From: Phycisphaerales bacterium | GTDB lineage: Bacteria > Planctomycetota > Phycisphaerae > Phycisphaerales > UBA1924 | Length of the DNA: 64,000 nt | Direction: 5' to 3' | Assembly (NCBI GenBank): GCA_029260295.1 | Contig: JAJDDN010000006.1 | Span: 186,001 to 250,000 of the forward strand | Part shown: one piece after another, positions 1-7,879 of the stretch | Layout of the letters: each line of letters opens with the position of its first letter | How positions within the stretch are numbered: the stretch's first letter is position 1 | Notes under the pieces: generated by a model | The model's input: the letters and a program-made list of their open reading frames with translations, nothing else | Database searches by the model: none | Told to the model about the DNA's origin: nothing | Position numbers and translations under genes: made by a program

Positions 1-741
1 CTCGCCGGACTCGGCGTCGAACTCGGCGATGGAAACTCCACCGCCACCTTCGGATCCTCGGGCCAAGACTCATGGATCGTTGACGGCATCGACCACCTCT
101 ACGCCCAAGAGTTCTACTTCCGCCGCGCCGGAGACAACGATGAGCAAAACATCAACTCCCTAACTCTCCTCGGGCAAGCCCTCACCGACACCAACCCATT
201 CTCAGACACAAGGCTCGACACCATCAACTCGCTCTACACCGATGGAAACGGAATCGAAATCGAAACCAACTACAGAATCCGCGGCGGAACCGCAGGATCA
301 AACAACTCAGACATCGCTGAACAAATCACCATCTCCAACACAAGCAACTCCACAATCTCCCTCTCATTCTTCCAATATGTAGATTTCGACCTCGGCGGCG
401 ACTTCAGCGACGACTGGGGCCAAATCACCGGAGGCAATGTCGCACAACAGTTCGACGACGAGTTCGCAGCCTCCGAAACAGTCGTCACACCCATCCCCAC
501 ACTCTTCCAAATGGGCGATGCAGAAGACATGTCAGACCTCTGGATCAACGGACAAGCCGATACCCTCAACGGCGACAGCTCATACCAAGGCGATGTCGCA
601 TGGGCATTCCAATGGGACATCACCCTCCAAGCCGGCGAATCCTTCCTCATCTCCAAAGACAAATCAATCGTCCCAACCCCAGGCTCAATGGCCCTCATGA
701 CCACCGCAGGCCTCCTCGGCACCCGCCGCCGCAGAGCATAA
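1..741 (+). CDS. Secreted PEP-CTERM-like protein, paralog 1 (5' truncated)
   Basis: The frame is open from base 1, so the start lies outside the window; 246 codons are visible. The protein ends in VPTPGS, a short hydrophobic stretch and RRRRA, a PEP-CTERM-like sorting signal of the type common in Phycisphaerae (export, then C-terminal processing at the membrane). The body aligns by eye with the two downstream genes: shared blocks include QEFYFRR, DTNPFSDTR, SFFQYVDFDLGGD and GDVAWAFQWDITL. It is the first of three tandem paralogs, each followed by its own hairpin. Function is unknown; the all-beta, Asp/Asn/Thr-rich composition suits an extracellular structural or adhesive protein, which is inference. 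Confidence 0.85.
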   Translation, partial: LAGLGVELGDGNSTATFGSSGQDSWIVDGIDHLYAQEFYFRRAGDNDEQNINSLTLLGQALTDTNPFSDTRLDTINSLYTDGNGIEIETNYRIRGGTAGSNNSDIAEQITISNTSNSTISLSFFQYVDFDLGGDFSDDWGQITGGNVAQQFDDEFAASETVVTPIPTLFQMGDAEDMSDLWINGQADTLNGDSSYQGDVAWAFQWDITLQAGESFLISKDKSIVPTPGSMALMTTAGLLGTRRRRA

Positions 742-771
742 TCACAACGACAACCCAACACGACACACACC

Positions 772-797
772 AACACCCCGATCACAGGGGTGTTTTT
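772..797 (+). terminator. Rho-independent terminator after paralog 1
   Basis: An 8-bp stem AACACCCC (772-779) pairs with GGGGTGTT (787-794) across a 7-nt loop and is followed by a T run (793-797). It lies 31 nt after the stop codon. Confidence 0.8.
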
Positions 798-896
798 CTA
801 TCCACAATTTATTCCGGCTAATATTGGCCATTATCGCCGTTCAACAACCCAAACCCGATAATGACCCACTTTTAATTCAAATTACCCAAATCCCCC

Positions 897-926
897 TTGA
901 ATTGGGCTTTCTTCACACAGTACACT
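897..926 (+). promoter_or_regulatory. Putative sigma70-type promoter of paralog 2
   Basis: TTGAAT (897-902) and TACACT (921-926) are separated by 18 nt, about 65 nt upstream of the start codon. The next paralog has an almost identical arrangement (TTGCAA, 18 nt, TACACT), which supports both. The flanking intergenic DNA is AT-rich relative to the genes. Confidence 0.5.
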
Positions 927-948
927 TTCTCTAGAGAGTTAAATAACG

Positions 949-965
949 CGGCTCAGTTCTGGCCG
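949..965 (+). promoter_or_regulatory. Conserved 5' UTR hairpin of paralog 2
   Basis: CGGC (949-952) pairs with GCCG (962-965) around the 9-nt loop TCAGTTCTG. The leader of the next paralog (2014-2032) has the same loop with one substitution and a stem in which the pair changed compensatorily (CGGT/ACCG). It sits between the promoter and the ribosome binding site. Confidence 0.45.
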
Positions 966-990
966 TTCATTTGAGAAGAGAGAGAACACC

Positions 991-1797
991 ATGAAGTCAA
1001 AAACCGTTATCGGTATCGCGTCGTGCGCCGGATTTGCATTCACCGCAATGGCCGGAGGCACATTCACCATCGCTGACAGCAACACCTCAGCAACCTTCGA
1101 CCCAGGCGCAGGCCAGGTCGACTGGATGATTGATGGCGTCAACCAACTCTTCACCCAAGAGTTCTACTACAGACGCTCAACCGACACCCGTGAACACCGC
1201 ATGGACTCCTTCAATCTCAACAATGTCGGAAACTTCACGCAAGACACCAACCCATTCATCGACACCCGCGCAGACGCGTTCGGCTCTTTGTTCACCGACA
1301 ACAACGGGCTTGAGTTCGAAACACTCTTCACAATCCGAGGCAACGCCGCAGGATCAGGGAGCGCCGCACTCGCCGAGCAAATCACCATCCGCAACACCTC
1401 CAACGCAGCCATCACGCTCTCCTTCTTCCAGTTCGTAGATTTCGACCTGGGCGGGGACGCATTCGATGACTTCGGCCAAATCGTCGGCGGCAACACCGCC
1501 CAACAAAGCGACGATGGCTCAGCCCTCTCAGAAACCGTTGCAACGCCAACACCAACAATCTTCCAGATGGGCGATTCCTTTGACATGACATCCATGTTCA
1601 ACGATTCAGCCATCGACAACCTCGATGGCACATCCTCCCACTCCGGCGATGTCGCATGGGCATTCCAATGGGACATCACCCTACAAGCCGGCGGCTCCTT
1701 CCTCATCTCAAAGAACAAAGCTGTCATCCCCACACCAGGATCATTGATGATCTTGGGATCCGCTGGCCTCTTTGCCAACCGCCGCCGAAGAAGCTAA
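991..1797 (+). CDS. Secreted PEP-CTERM-like protein, paralog 2
   Basis: A 268-residue exported protein. The start is fixed by a purine-rich site (GAGAGAGAA) 7 nt upstream and by the signal peptide that begins at once (MKSKTVIGIASCAGFAFTAMAG). The C-terminus is IPTPGS, a hydrophobic stretch and NRRRRS, a PEP-CTERM-like anchor. The mature part has no recognised enzymatic domain; the blocks QEFYYRR, DTNPFIDTR, SFFQFVDFDLGGD and GDVAWAFQWDITL are shared with the flanking paralogs. It has its own promoter and hairpin terminator, so the three copies are probably separate transcription units rather than an operon. Function unknown. Confidence 0.9.
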   Translation: MKSKTVIGIASCAGFAFTAMAGGTFTIADSNTSATFDPGAGQVDWMIDGVNQLFTQEFYYRRSTDTREHRMDSFNLNNVGNFTQDTNPFIDTRADAFGSLFTDNNGLEFETLFTIRGNAAGSGSAALAEQITIRNTSNAAITLSFFQFVDFDLGGDAFDDFGQIVGGNTAQQSDDGSALSETVATPTPTIFQMGDSFDMTSMFNDSAIDNLDGTSSHSGDVAWAFQWDITLQAGGSFLISKNKAVIPTPGSLMILGSAGLFANRRRRS

Positions 1798-1829
1798 CAA
1801 ACCTCAACATATTTATATCACACCCCAAC

Positions 1830-1855
1830 AACACCCCGGCAAAAATCGGGGTGTT
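1830..1855 (+). terminator. Hairpin after paralog 2
   Basis: AACACCCC (1830-1837) pairs with GGGGTGTT (1848-1855). The stem is identical in sequence to the terminator after paralog 1, so it was probably duplicated with the gene, but the T run has been lost. Confidence 0.6.
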
Positions 1856-1960
1856 GCCCTAATTATCAAGCCTTAAAAAAGCCCCTAAAAGCCTAAAAAT
1901 ACCCCTATTCTACAAATTGAAAATATTATGATCAATTCGTTTGCAAATTCAAAAACACGC

Positions 1961-1990
1961 TTGCAATGAGGCTTTCAACCAAGGTACACT
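1961..1990 (+). promoter_or_regulatory. Putative sigma70-type promoter of paralog 3
   Basis: TTGCAA (1961-1966), an 18-nt spacer, then TACACT (1985-1990), in an AT-rich tract. Same spacing and same -10 hexamer as the promoter of paralog 2. Confidence 0.5.
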
Positions 1991-2013
1991 ACACTTTAAT
2001 GGAAAAGGGTTAT

Positions 2014-2032
2014 GCGGTTCCGTTCTGACCGC
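2014..2032 (+). promoter_or_regulatory. Conserved 5' UTR hairpin of paralog 3
   Basis: GCGGT (2014-2018) pairs with ACCGC (2028-2032) around the 9-nt loop TCCGTTCTG. It corresponds to the hairpin at 949-965 with a compensatory stem change, and lies 43 nt before the start codon. Confidence 0.45.
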
Positions 2033-2074
2033 TACGAGAGAGAATCAGAGTTACCAGAGAAAGAGAGAACAACA

Positions 2075-2878
2075 ATGCGTAAAAATATCGCTATCACTCT
2101 TGCGTCGTGCGCAGGACTCGTGTCAGTCACAATCGCGGATGTCAATATCATCTCCGATGCAAACAGCACCGCTACATTCGATACAGGCTCAGGCCAAATC
2201 GACTGGATGGTAGATGGAGTCAGCCAACTCTTCACACAAGAGTTCTACTTCCGTCGTGCATCAGACACCAGAGAGTTCAGGGTTGACGCAAGCAATCTCA
2301 CACTCGATGGCCTGTTCACATCAGACACCAATCCATTCTCGGATTCGGATCACGATGCGATCGCCCAGCTCTTTTCCGACGGAAACGGCCTGCAGATTGA
2401 AACAATCTTCACCATCCGCGGCGGAACCAACGGCTCAAGCGCCGCCGACATCGCAGAAACCATCACAATCCGGAACAACTCCGCATCAACGATGACCCTC
2501 TCGTTCTTCCAGTTCGTAGACTTCGATCTCGGCGGAGACGCCTCAGACGACAACGGCCAAATCGTCAACGGCAACACAGCCGTACAAAACGACGACGACA
2601 TCTTCATCTCAGAAACAGTCGCCACCCCAACGCCAACACACTACCAAATGGGCGACGCACTCACCATGGCCAACATGCTCAACGACGGCCTCATCAGCAA
2701 CCTCAACGACAACCCATCAGACTCCGGCGATGTCGCCTGGTCGTTCCAATGGGACATCACCTTGGCAGCCGGACAGCAGTACATCATCACCAAGGACAAA
2801 TCCATCATCCCAGCCCCAGGCTCAGTGATGCTCCTAGGCGTTGCCGGACTCGCAGCAACACGCCGCCGTCGCGGCTAA
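2075..2878 (+). CDS. Secreted PEP-CTERM-like protein, paralog 3
   Basis: 267 residues. The ATG at 2075 is chosen over an upstream in-frame ATG because it follows AAGAGAGAA at normal spacing and is followed directly by a signal peptide (MRKNIAITLASCAGLVSVTIA), matching paralog 2 in layout. The protein ends IPAPGS, a hydrophobic stretch and TRRRRG, the PEP-CTERM-like signal. Shared blocks with the other two copies are QEFYFRR, DTNPFSD, SFFQFVDFDLGGD and GDVAWSFQWDITL. Sequence divergence between copies is spread over the whole protein, so the duplication is not recent. Function unknown; secretion and C-terminal sorting are inferred from the signals. Confidence 0.9.
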   Translation: MRKNIAITLASCAGLVSVTIADVNIISDANSTATFDTGSGQIDWMVDGVSQLFTQEFYFRRASDTREFRVDASNLTLDGLFTSDTNPFSDSDHDAIAQLFSDGNGLQIETIFTIRGGTNGSSAADIAETITIRNNSASTMTLSFFQFVDFDLGGDASDDNGQIVNGNTAVQNDDDIFISETVATPTPTHYQMGDALTMANMLNDGLISNLNDNPSDSGDVAWSFQWDITLAAGQQYIITKDKSIIPAPGSVMLLGVAGLAATRRRRG

Positions 2879-2908
2879 ACCGATCCCTGTTCAAACTCTG
2901 AACTCCAC

Positions 2909-2942
2909 AAGAGCCCCCGCTTCCCGCGAGGGCTCTTTTTTT
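2909..2942 (+). terminator. Rho-independent terminator after paralog 3
   Basis: AGAGCCC (2910-2916) pairs with GGGCTCT (2930-2936), followed by a run of seven or more T. It closes the three-gene tandem array. Confidence 0.85.
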
Positions 2943-2996
2943 GCCCCAGCCCCAGATCCCTGAAAGCCACAACCCCAACATCCCTACAATCCAAAG

Positions 2997-3260
2997 ATGG
3001 AACACCTCACCTCAACATCCTCCCAGACCGTCAAGATCCGCACCGCCGGCCCCTTCGCACGACTCCTGTTCCTCTTCCTACTCATCCTCTTCATCATCCT
3101 CGGCATCCTCATCGCCATCCCCCTCATCCTCCTCGCCACCATCGTCGTCCTCATCTTCATGCTCTACATCAAAATCAAAAACACCCTCACCAGAGCCAAA
3201 TCCCCCAACGGCCCCCTCGACGGCCGACAAAATGTCAAAGTCATCAACCGCGATGACTAA
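2997..3260 (+). CDS. Small membrane protein
   Basis: An 87-residue protein with a hydrophilic N-terminus (about 20 residues), an uninterrupted Leu/Ile/Val-rich stretch from about residue 22 to 60 that could form two closely packed transmembrane helices, and a basic, polar C-terminal tail. No family is recognised. It has the C-rich + strand codon use of this side of the window, which supports a genuine gene. Repeat A1 starts 10 nt after its stop. Confidence 0.65.
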   Translation: MEHLTSTSSQTVKIRTAGPFARLLFLFLLILFIILGILIAIPLILLATIVVLIFMLYIKIKNTLTRAKSPNGPLDGRQNVKVINRDD

Positions 3261-3269
3261 TCAAACTCT

Positions 3270-3309
3270 GGGTGCCACGGCTTGACCGTCTTCGGCAAGC
3301 CGTGTCTTC
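3270..3309 (+). repeat. Family A palindromic repeat A1
   Basis: GGGTGCC, stem ACGGCTTG (3277-3284), core CCGTCTTCGG, stem CAAGCCGT (3296-3303), GTCTTC. Full-length copy, stem module ACGGCTTG. Confidence 0.85.
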
Positions 3310-3317
3310 CCTTCTCT

Positions 3318-3358
3318 GGGTGCCATGGAGACGCCGTCTTCGGCTTCTCCATGTCTTC
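3318..3358 (+). repeat. Family A palindromic repeat A2
   Basis: GGGTGCC, stem ATGGAGA (3325-3331), inner stem GCCG-TCTT-CGGC, stem TCTCCAT (3346-3352), GTCTTC. Only 8 nt separate it from A1, yet its outer stem differs completely. Confidence 0.85.
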
Positions 3359-3375
3359 AATCCACCAACCCATCC

Positions 3376-3407
3376 GGTGCCGTGCTTCGACCGCCTCGGC
3401 GAAGCAC
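3376..3407 (+). repeat. Family A palindromic repeat A3 (lacks GTCTTC end)
   Basis: GGTGCC followed by stem GTGCTTCG (3382-3389) and CGAAGCAC (3400-3407) around ACCGCCTCGG. The 3' GTCTTC flank is missing. Same stem module as A16 at 31.9 kb. Confidence 0.75.
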
Positions 3408-3437
3408 AAACCAACCGCCCCCGCATACAATCCTCCA

Positions 3438-3884
3438 GTGACCAACAAGATACCAAACCTTGCCTGCCCAAGCTGCACCTACGAACTCGAAGGCCTCCCA
3501 CTCTCAAACGGCACAACAACATGCCCCGAATGCGGAAGCACGGTTCACCCTATCCCCGCCGATCGTTTCTTCACAAAGAAACAACTCCACAAACACCTCG
3601 CGATCAACCTACTCACCCCGACCGCGGCCCCATTACTCTTCATCCTAATCGGAATGCATATCTACAATCCGATTGCATTGGGAGGATGCCTGATGACTGT
3701 AATATTCCCGGTGCTTACACTGTGCTTTGGATTCTACCAGCTCAGCACTGTACTAATACTCAACGAGAAGTCGCCAAAGAAGACGAGCCAAGCCTTGCTT
3801 GCTCTTTGGATCTTGCTCTACTTGGTGCCCGGAGTATTTCTATATTTCCTAATTATGAGCTTTTTTCTTCCTCAGGTAGCGTAG
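3438..3884 (+). CDS. Zinc-ribbon membrane protein
   Basis: About 148 residues from a GTG start. The N-terminus has a CxxC...CxxC zinc ribbon (Cys10, 13, 29, 32; context CPSCTYELEG and CPECGS), followed by about three hydrophobic segments. The frame stays open upstream, but that part is only read-through of repeats A1-A3, so the GTG just after them, directly before the ribbon, is taken as start; no clear Shine-Dalgarno supports it. The 3' half has weaker strand bias than neighbours. Two other membrane proteins in the window (11980-12462 and 53800-55428) carry similar ribbons. Function unknown; convergent with the next gene, 5 nt apart. Confidence 0.65.
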   Translation: MTNKIPNLACPSCTYELEGLPLSNGTTTCPECGSTVHPIPADRFFTKKQLHKHLAINLLTPTAAPLLFILIGMHIYNPIALGGCLMTVIFPVLTLCFGFYQLSTVLILNEKSPKKTSQALLALWILLYLVPGVFLYFLIMSFFLPQVA

Positions 3885-3889
3885 ATGAT

Positions 3890-4828
3890 TTAACCCAAAA
3901 CCCCATCCCGCAACCCCAGCGTCAAAGCCCCAGGCTCCCCGCTCCCGATCACCTCCGCCTCCACCTTCACCACAGGCAGCACCTTCCAGCTCGAGTTCGT
4001 CAAAAACACCTCGTCCGCATCGAGCAGATCATCAATCGACATCATCCGAGCCTCTACAGAAACCCCCATCTTCTTCGCCTGCTCCATCACCCGCGCCCGC
4101 GTAATCCCCGGCAGCACAGGGCTCGGCAGCGCATGAGCCTCCCCGCTCTCCTCCCCCCGAGCGATCGGCGTAATCAACTTCCCACCACTCACCACAAACA
4201 GATTCGACACACACCCACCTGATAAATGATTACTCACCTGCAGCACAATCGACTCCCCCGCACCCTTCCCCGCCGCCGCTTGCAGCTCCCGCAACCGCCA
4301 CCAGTAGTTCAAAGTCTTATGCCCCGCCGTAGGATCAAGCGGATTCGCCCGCGCCTCGGCAATCGTCGCCATCACACCATTCTCAAACATCTCATCAGGA
4401 TAATCAGTCGCCGGCTGCGCCTGAATCATCACCGTAGGACGATGCCCCCCACCAGCACCACTCTGCAACAGATTCAGATCCCCACCAGTCACCGTCAAAC
4501 GAACCCGCGTATTCTTGTACCGAGCCCGCCGGACAGTCTCAACAACCGCCTCCCCGAGCGCACCGGTCTTGAGATCGTCACTCAACCCCAGCTGAGCCGC
4601 CGACGCCTGCAGCCGGTCCATGTGCTCATCAAGATCCTCGACCACAACCCCGTCAGGGGTCGTAAACGCGTGCATGGTCTCAAACAGACCCACCCCATGC
4701 TGGAACGCCGCATCAAACGCGGACACCTTCGCATCCTCGCGCGTCACCATCTCCCCATCAATAAACACGCTCTCGCACGAATCGCCAAGAGATTCCGCCC
4801 CGCCGCCGCTTGTTTGGTCATCAGTCAT
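3890..4828 (-). CDS. Class IV PLP-dependent enzyme (aminodeoxychorismate lyase / aminotransferase-like)
   Basis: 312 residues, fold-type IV PLP enzyme, the family of branched-chain aminotransferase, D-amino-acid aminotransferase and PabC. The PLP lysine is Lys171 (GHKTLNYWW); FDAAFQHGVGLFET near residue 38-51 and EVFLTNSSWKVLPV near the C-terminus are typical family blocks. In the usual EG-x-SN motif near residue 204-209 the sequence is GGCVSN, so the common Glu is absent. pabB is present at 15.8 kb, which makes a folate role possible, but the two are not linked. The start is the ATG of MTDDQ at 4828, beyond which an in-frame ATG 10 codons upstream is also possible. Exact substrate not determinable. 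Confidence 0.8.
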   Translation of the reverse strand: MTDDQTSGGGAESLGDSCESVFIDGEMVTREDAKVSAFDAAFQHGVGLFETMHAFTTPDGVVVEDLDEHMDRLQASAAQLGLSDDLKTGALGEAVVETVRRARYKNTRVRLTVTGGDLNLLQSGAGGGHRPTVMIQAQPATDYPDEMFENGVMATIAEARANPLDPTAGHKTLNYWWRLRELQAAAGKGAGESIVLQVSNHLSGGCVSNLFVVSGGKLITPIARGEESGEAHALPSPVLPGITRARVMEQAKKMGVSVEARMMSIDDLLDADEVFLTNSSWKVLPVVKVEAEVIGSGEPGALTLGLRDGVLG

Positions 4829-4872
4829 GCCAAAAGGGTACCCCCCCCAGCCAAGCAATTCCCGCCCCAGTA

Positions 4873-5418
4873 TCAGTCTTCGCTCTCGCTCAACGCCACC
4901 CGCGCCTTATGCCGACGCATAATCGACACCGGGGCATACAACGCGATCACATGCAACAGCACCAACCCACCATTCATCACATACTTGATCATCCGCACAT
5001 TCTGATCAATCCCAAAGTTGATCCGGTCCAGAGCCTTGAGACACCCGCACCCAGACTCCATCAACACCGCATCATCCACCAATGACAAGTAGTAAGTAAA
5101 CCCAATAATCGCCCCCATAGAAAACAAAAGAACCATCCGCCCAAACACCTTGTTCAGCTCCGACCCCATCACAAACACCAACAGCAACCCAACCACAAGC
5201 TCCCCAGGCCCAACCCACCACATCATCCCATACAACTCCTGAGGCAGCACCCGATGCTCAGCAATCGTATCGACAAACCCGCTCATATCTGAAATCTTCG
5301 AAAACCCCGCCGCAACCCACATCAACAGAATCAACCCCACACACACCCGAGGCACAACCATCCGAGGCTTCATCACCCCAGCCCCATCACCACCAGCATT
5401 TATCGGTTGCTCGCCCAT
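4873..5418 (-). CDS. DoxX/MauE-like membrane protein
   Basis: 181 residues with about four transmembrane helices (roughly 21-38, 72-85, 93-112, 146-165) and a CGC motif (Cys124, Cys126) in the loop after helix 3. This resembles the DoxX/MauE family, membrane proteins often tied to thiol redox or heme/cofactor maturation; here the two close cysteines are the main hint of a redox role. It lies 44 nt upstream (in the direction of transcription) of the class IV PLP gene and 15 nt downstream of trpS, all on the minus strand, so the three probably form one transcription unit. Partner unknown. Confidence 0.7.
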   Translation of the reverse strand: MGEQPINAGGDGAGVMKPRMVVPRVCVGLILLMWVAAGFSKISDMSGFVDTIAEHRVLPQELYGMMWWVGPGELVVGLLLVFVMGSELNKVFGRMVLLFSMGAIIGFTYYLSLVDDAVLMESGCGCLKALDRINFGIDQNVRMIKYVMNGGLVLLHVIALYAPVSIMRRHKARVALSESED

Positions 5419-5433
5419 TACCTATATTCTCCA

Positions 5434-6528
5434 TTACTCAAAGACCAACGACCGTTTCACAAAATCAATCTTCATCGCTTCCTTGGCAAGATAGAGCGTC
5501 TCTTCCGCCGCGTTATTCGCCTGTTTGGTATGCTCCCTCAATAACTCCAGAATCTTCGCGTCCCCCGCCTCCCCCTCATAAGGCAAACGACGCTCACGCA
5601 TCGGCTCTAGCAACTTGTCAATATGCTCTGCTACCTCCACCTTCACATGCCCATCACCGATGTTCTCACCCTTGCTATACGCATCTTCAAGCTCACGGAC
5701 GCGGTCTTCATCATGAATAAACCCACGCACATAATCAAACAACGCATTCTTGATATCCCCAGGCTCATCCATCGTCTTCCGCCCCGTATACAACCCACCC
5801 ATCTTCTTCTTGATCTGCTTAAATGTGTCCGTGAGGTAAATGCAGTTGTTCAGCGACTTCGACATCTTGTTGACACCGTCAGTCCCAATCAGCCGCGCCA
5901 CGCGCCCAACCTTCCCCGCCGGGATCGGAAACAACCCGCCCGCCTTCACATAGTCCGCATCCTCAGTATGCGGATCAACCCCGCAGTACATCTGATTAAA
6001 CCGACGAGCCACCTCTCTACAAGGCTCAATATGCGCCAACTGATCCTCACCCACAGGCACAAGCTCAGGACGGAACAACAAAATATCCGCGCACTGCCCA
6101 ACCGTGTACATCGGGAACCCAAACGAATAGTTATCCCCCAACCCCTTCGTCTCAAGCTCCGTCTTCAATGTCGGATTCCGCATCACCCGATTAAATGGAA
6201 GCAGCATCGCCAAATACCAAGTCAGCTCCGCAATCCCAGGGATCTCCGTCTGCAAAACAAAGGTCGACTTCTCCGGATCAATCCCCGCCGCGATCCAGTC
6301 CTTGACAATATCAAGCGTCGATCTTCTGATCTCATCAGGCTTATCCGCCCGCGTCGTAAACGCGTGCATGTTCGCAATCAAAAAGAAGCACTCATACTCA
6401 TCCTGCAACGCGACCCGGTTCTCAAGCGAACCAACCCAATGCCCAAGATGCAGCTGCCCCGTCGGCGTATCGCCCGTCAAAATTCGAGCCCGATGTCCAG
6501 TTTGTCCTGTTTTAATCTGATCACTCAT
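5434..6528 (-). CDS. trpS: Tryptophan-tRNA ligase
   Basis: 364 residues, class I aminoacyl-tRNA synthetase charging tRNA-Trp with ATP. The Rossmann signature TPTGQLHLGH is at residues 21-30 and the second signature KMSKS at 221-225; GEDQ near 160 is the usual family block. Length is slightly above the short bacterial form (about 330-340). It appears to head a minus-strand unit with the MauE-like and PLP genes. Another tryptophan gene, trpC, lies 4 kb away but in a separate unit. No attenuator or T-box was seen upstream. Confidence 0.95.
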   Translation of the reverse strand: MSDQIKTGQTGHRARILTGDTPTGQLHLGHWVGSLENRVALQDEYECFFLIANMHAFTTRADKPDEIRRSTLDIVKDWIAAGIDPEKSTFVLQTEIPGIAELTWYLAMLLPFNRVMRNPTLKTELETKGLGDNYSFGFPMYTVGQCADILLFRPELVPVGEDQLAHIEPCREVARRFNQMYCGVDPHTEDADYVKAGGLFPIPAGKVGRVARLIGTDGVNKMSKSLNNCIYLTDTFKQIKKKMGGLYTGRKTMDEPGDIKNALFDYVRGFIHDEDRVRELEDAYSKGENIGDGHVKVEVAEHIDKLLEPMRERRLPYEGEAGDAKILELLREHTKQANNAAEETLYLAKEAMKIDFVKRSLVFE

Positions 6529-6645
6529 AGACCACGATCGTAGTCCAATATCCCCCTTTCATGCCCCGTATCTCACAGATCACACCACATTCTCCTTGTA
6601 CCCAACCCCGATTTCTGCTACATTGCCCCCTCAAGGAGAGGGACC

Positions 6646-7347
6646 ATGACAACCAACACCACAAATCTCAACCGACGCGAGTTCGTCGCACTCACCGCGA
6701 CAGCCGCGGCCACCTCCGCGATCTCCACATCCGCCCTCGCCGACTCAATCTCCCCCACCAAATCAACCAATCCCCTCCGCATCCCCTCCCCATCCCTCGC
6801 CCGCGTCATCCCCTCCAAAGACGACCCCACCAAGGCCCGCCTCCTCCCAAACTCCCTCCTGACCACCCCCTCCCAGCAACTCACTAGCAACCCCCTCCTC
6901 ACCCTCACCCCCCTCCCCTGCGTCGACGGCCGCCTTAACCGCGACGCCTCCATCACCATCGAACTCCACTACCCAACCCCAAACCTCTACGCCAACATCT
7001 ACACCGCCCATAACATCACCATCCCAAACCAAAGCATCCCCGTCTACCCAGCCTCCACAAAGCTCCTCGCCCCCCGCAACACCCTCGGCAGAACAACCCT
7101 CAGAATCACCCAACGCATCAACGACCGAGCCCAAACCAAACTCATCACCCTCAACACCACCTCCCCAAGCCAATACCTCCTAGCCATCCCCACAGCTACA
7201 AACTCCAGCAACACAAGCTTCCGCTTCACCTCCGCCCACCGCGACACCCAAGGCCACATCACAAACCTCACCAACCCAATGCCAGCCGCATCATCCCGCT
7301 GTGCATATTTCAGCATCACCATCAGCGACAAGAGCACAGGAGAATAA
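6646..7347 (+). CDS. Tat-exported protein of unknown function
   Basis: 233 residues with a twin-arginine signal (NRREFVAL, Arg10-Arg11) followed by an Ala/Ser/Thr-rich hydrophobic region and ALA-D cleavage-like site near residue 32. The mature part is polar, rich in Thr/Asn/Pro and apparently beta-structured, with no recognised domain. The RBS AAGGAGAG is well placed. It is followed after 2 nt by the tail-collar gene, then by a dockerin protein, so the three form a likely operon: one Tat-exported protein, one collar-domain protein, one Sec-exported anchored protein. Confidence 0.75.
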   Translation: MTTNTTNLNRREFVALTATAAATSAISTSALADSISPTKSTNPLRIPSPSLARVIPSKDDPTKARLLPNSLLTTPSQQLTSNPLLTLTPLPCVDGRLNRDASITIELHYPTPNLYANIYTAHNITIPNQSIPVYPASTKLLAPRNTLGRTTLRITQRINDRAQTKLITLNTTSPSQYLLAIPTATNSSNTSFRFTSAHRDTQGHITNLTNPMPAASSRCAYFSITISDKSTGE

Positions 7348-7349
7348 TC

Positions 7350-7871
7350 ATGGGATTCGGACAATTCATCGGCGATATCAGAATGGTCGGCTTCAACTTC
7401 GCACCCCAAGGCTGGGCCAAGTGCGACGGGCAACTCCTCCCGATCAACCAGAACTCAGCCCTCTTCTCCCTCCTCGGCACCCAATACGGCGGCGACGGCG
7501 AACAAAACTTCGGACTCCCAGACCTCCGAGGCCGCGTCCCCATGCACGCAGGCAACGGACCAGGAATCCCAAACCACCCAATCGGACAAAAAGGTGGCAA
7601 CGAATCCACCACCCTCTCCCTCGCACACCTCCCCCCACACAACCACCCCGTCACCATCGCCACCTCCTCAGCCGAAGGCGACACCGCCCTCCCAGGCGGA
7701 CACAGCCTCGCCAAGTCAGGCTCCGGCGGCTACACCACCCAAGCCACTGACTCCGCACTCGGTGGAGTCACCACAACAAACGCAGGCAGCGGCCAATCGC
7801 ACTCCAACATGCAGCCCTACGCAACCGTCAACTTCATCATCGCACTCGTAGGCATCTTCCCATCCCAGTAA
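7350..7871 (+). CDS. Phage tail-collar domain protein (Mdp-like)
   Basis: 173 residues of the phage tail collar / microcystin-dependent protein family. The N-terminus FIGDIRMVGFNFAPQGWAKCDGQLLP, then LLGTQYGGDGEQNFGLPDLRGRVPMH, is the diagnostic signature of the collar domain; the central region SLAHLPPHNH and the C-terminal QPYATVNFIIALVGIFP are also typical. These proteins occur both in phage tails and as free-standing bacterial genes with unclear, probably adhesive or surface, roles. No other phage gene is nearby, so a prophage is unlikely. RBS AGGAGAA overlaps the end of the upstream gene, indicating coupled translation. It has no signal peptide although its operon partners do. Confidence 0.9.
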   Translation: MGFGQFIGDIRMVGFNFAPQGWAKCDGQLLPINQNSALFSLLGTQYGGDGEQNFGLPDLRGRVPMHAGNGPGIPNHPIGQKGGNESTTLSLAHLPPHNHPVTIATSSAEGDTALPGGHSLAKSGSGGYTTQATDSALGGVTTTNAGSGQSHSNMQPYATVNFIIALVGIFPSQ

Positions 7872-7879
7872 GGAACACG

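Noticed and set aside
799..807. TATCCACAA, a DnaA-box-like 9-mer
   Set aside because: It is a single copy over 20 kb from the strand switch and immediately follows a terminator; no cluster was found, so it is not an origin marker.
3282..3437. Upstream extension of the zinc-ribbon gene
   Set aside because: It is repeat A1-A3 sequence read through; the ribbon begins right after the GTG at 3438.
7350..7871. Prophage remnant
   Set aside because: The tail-collar gene stands alone among secreted-protein genes; no integrase, capsid, terminase or attachment repeats were seen.
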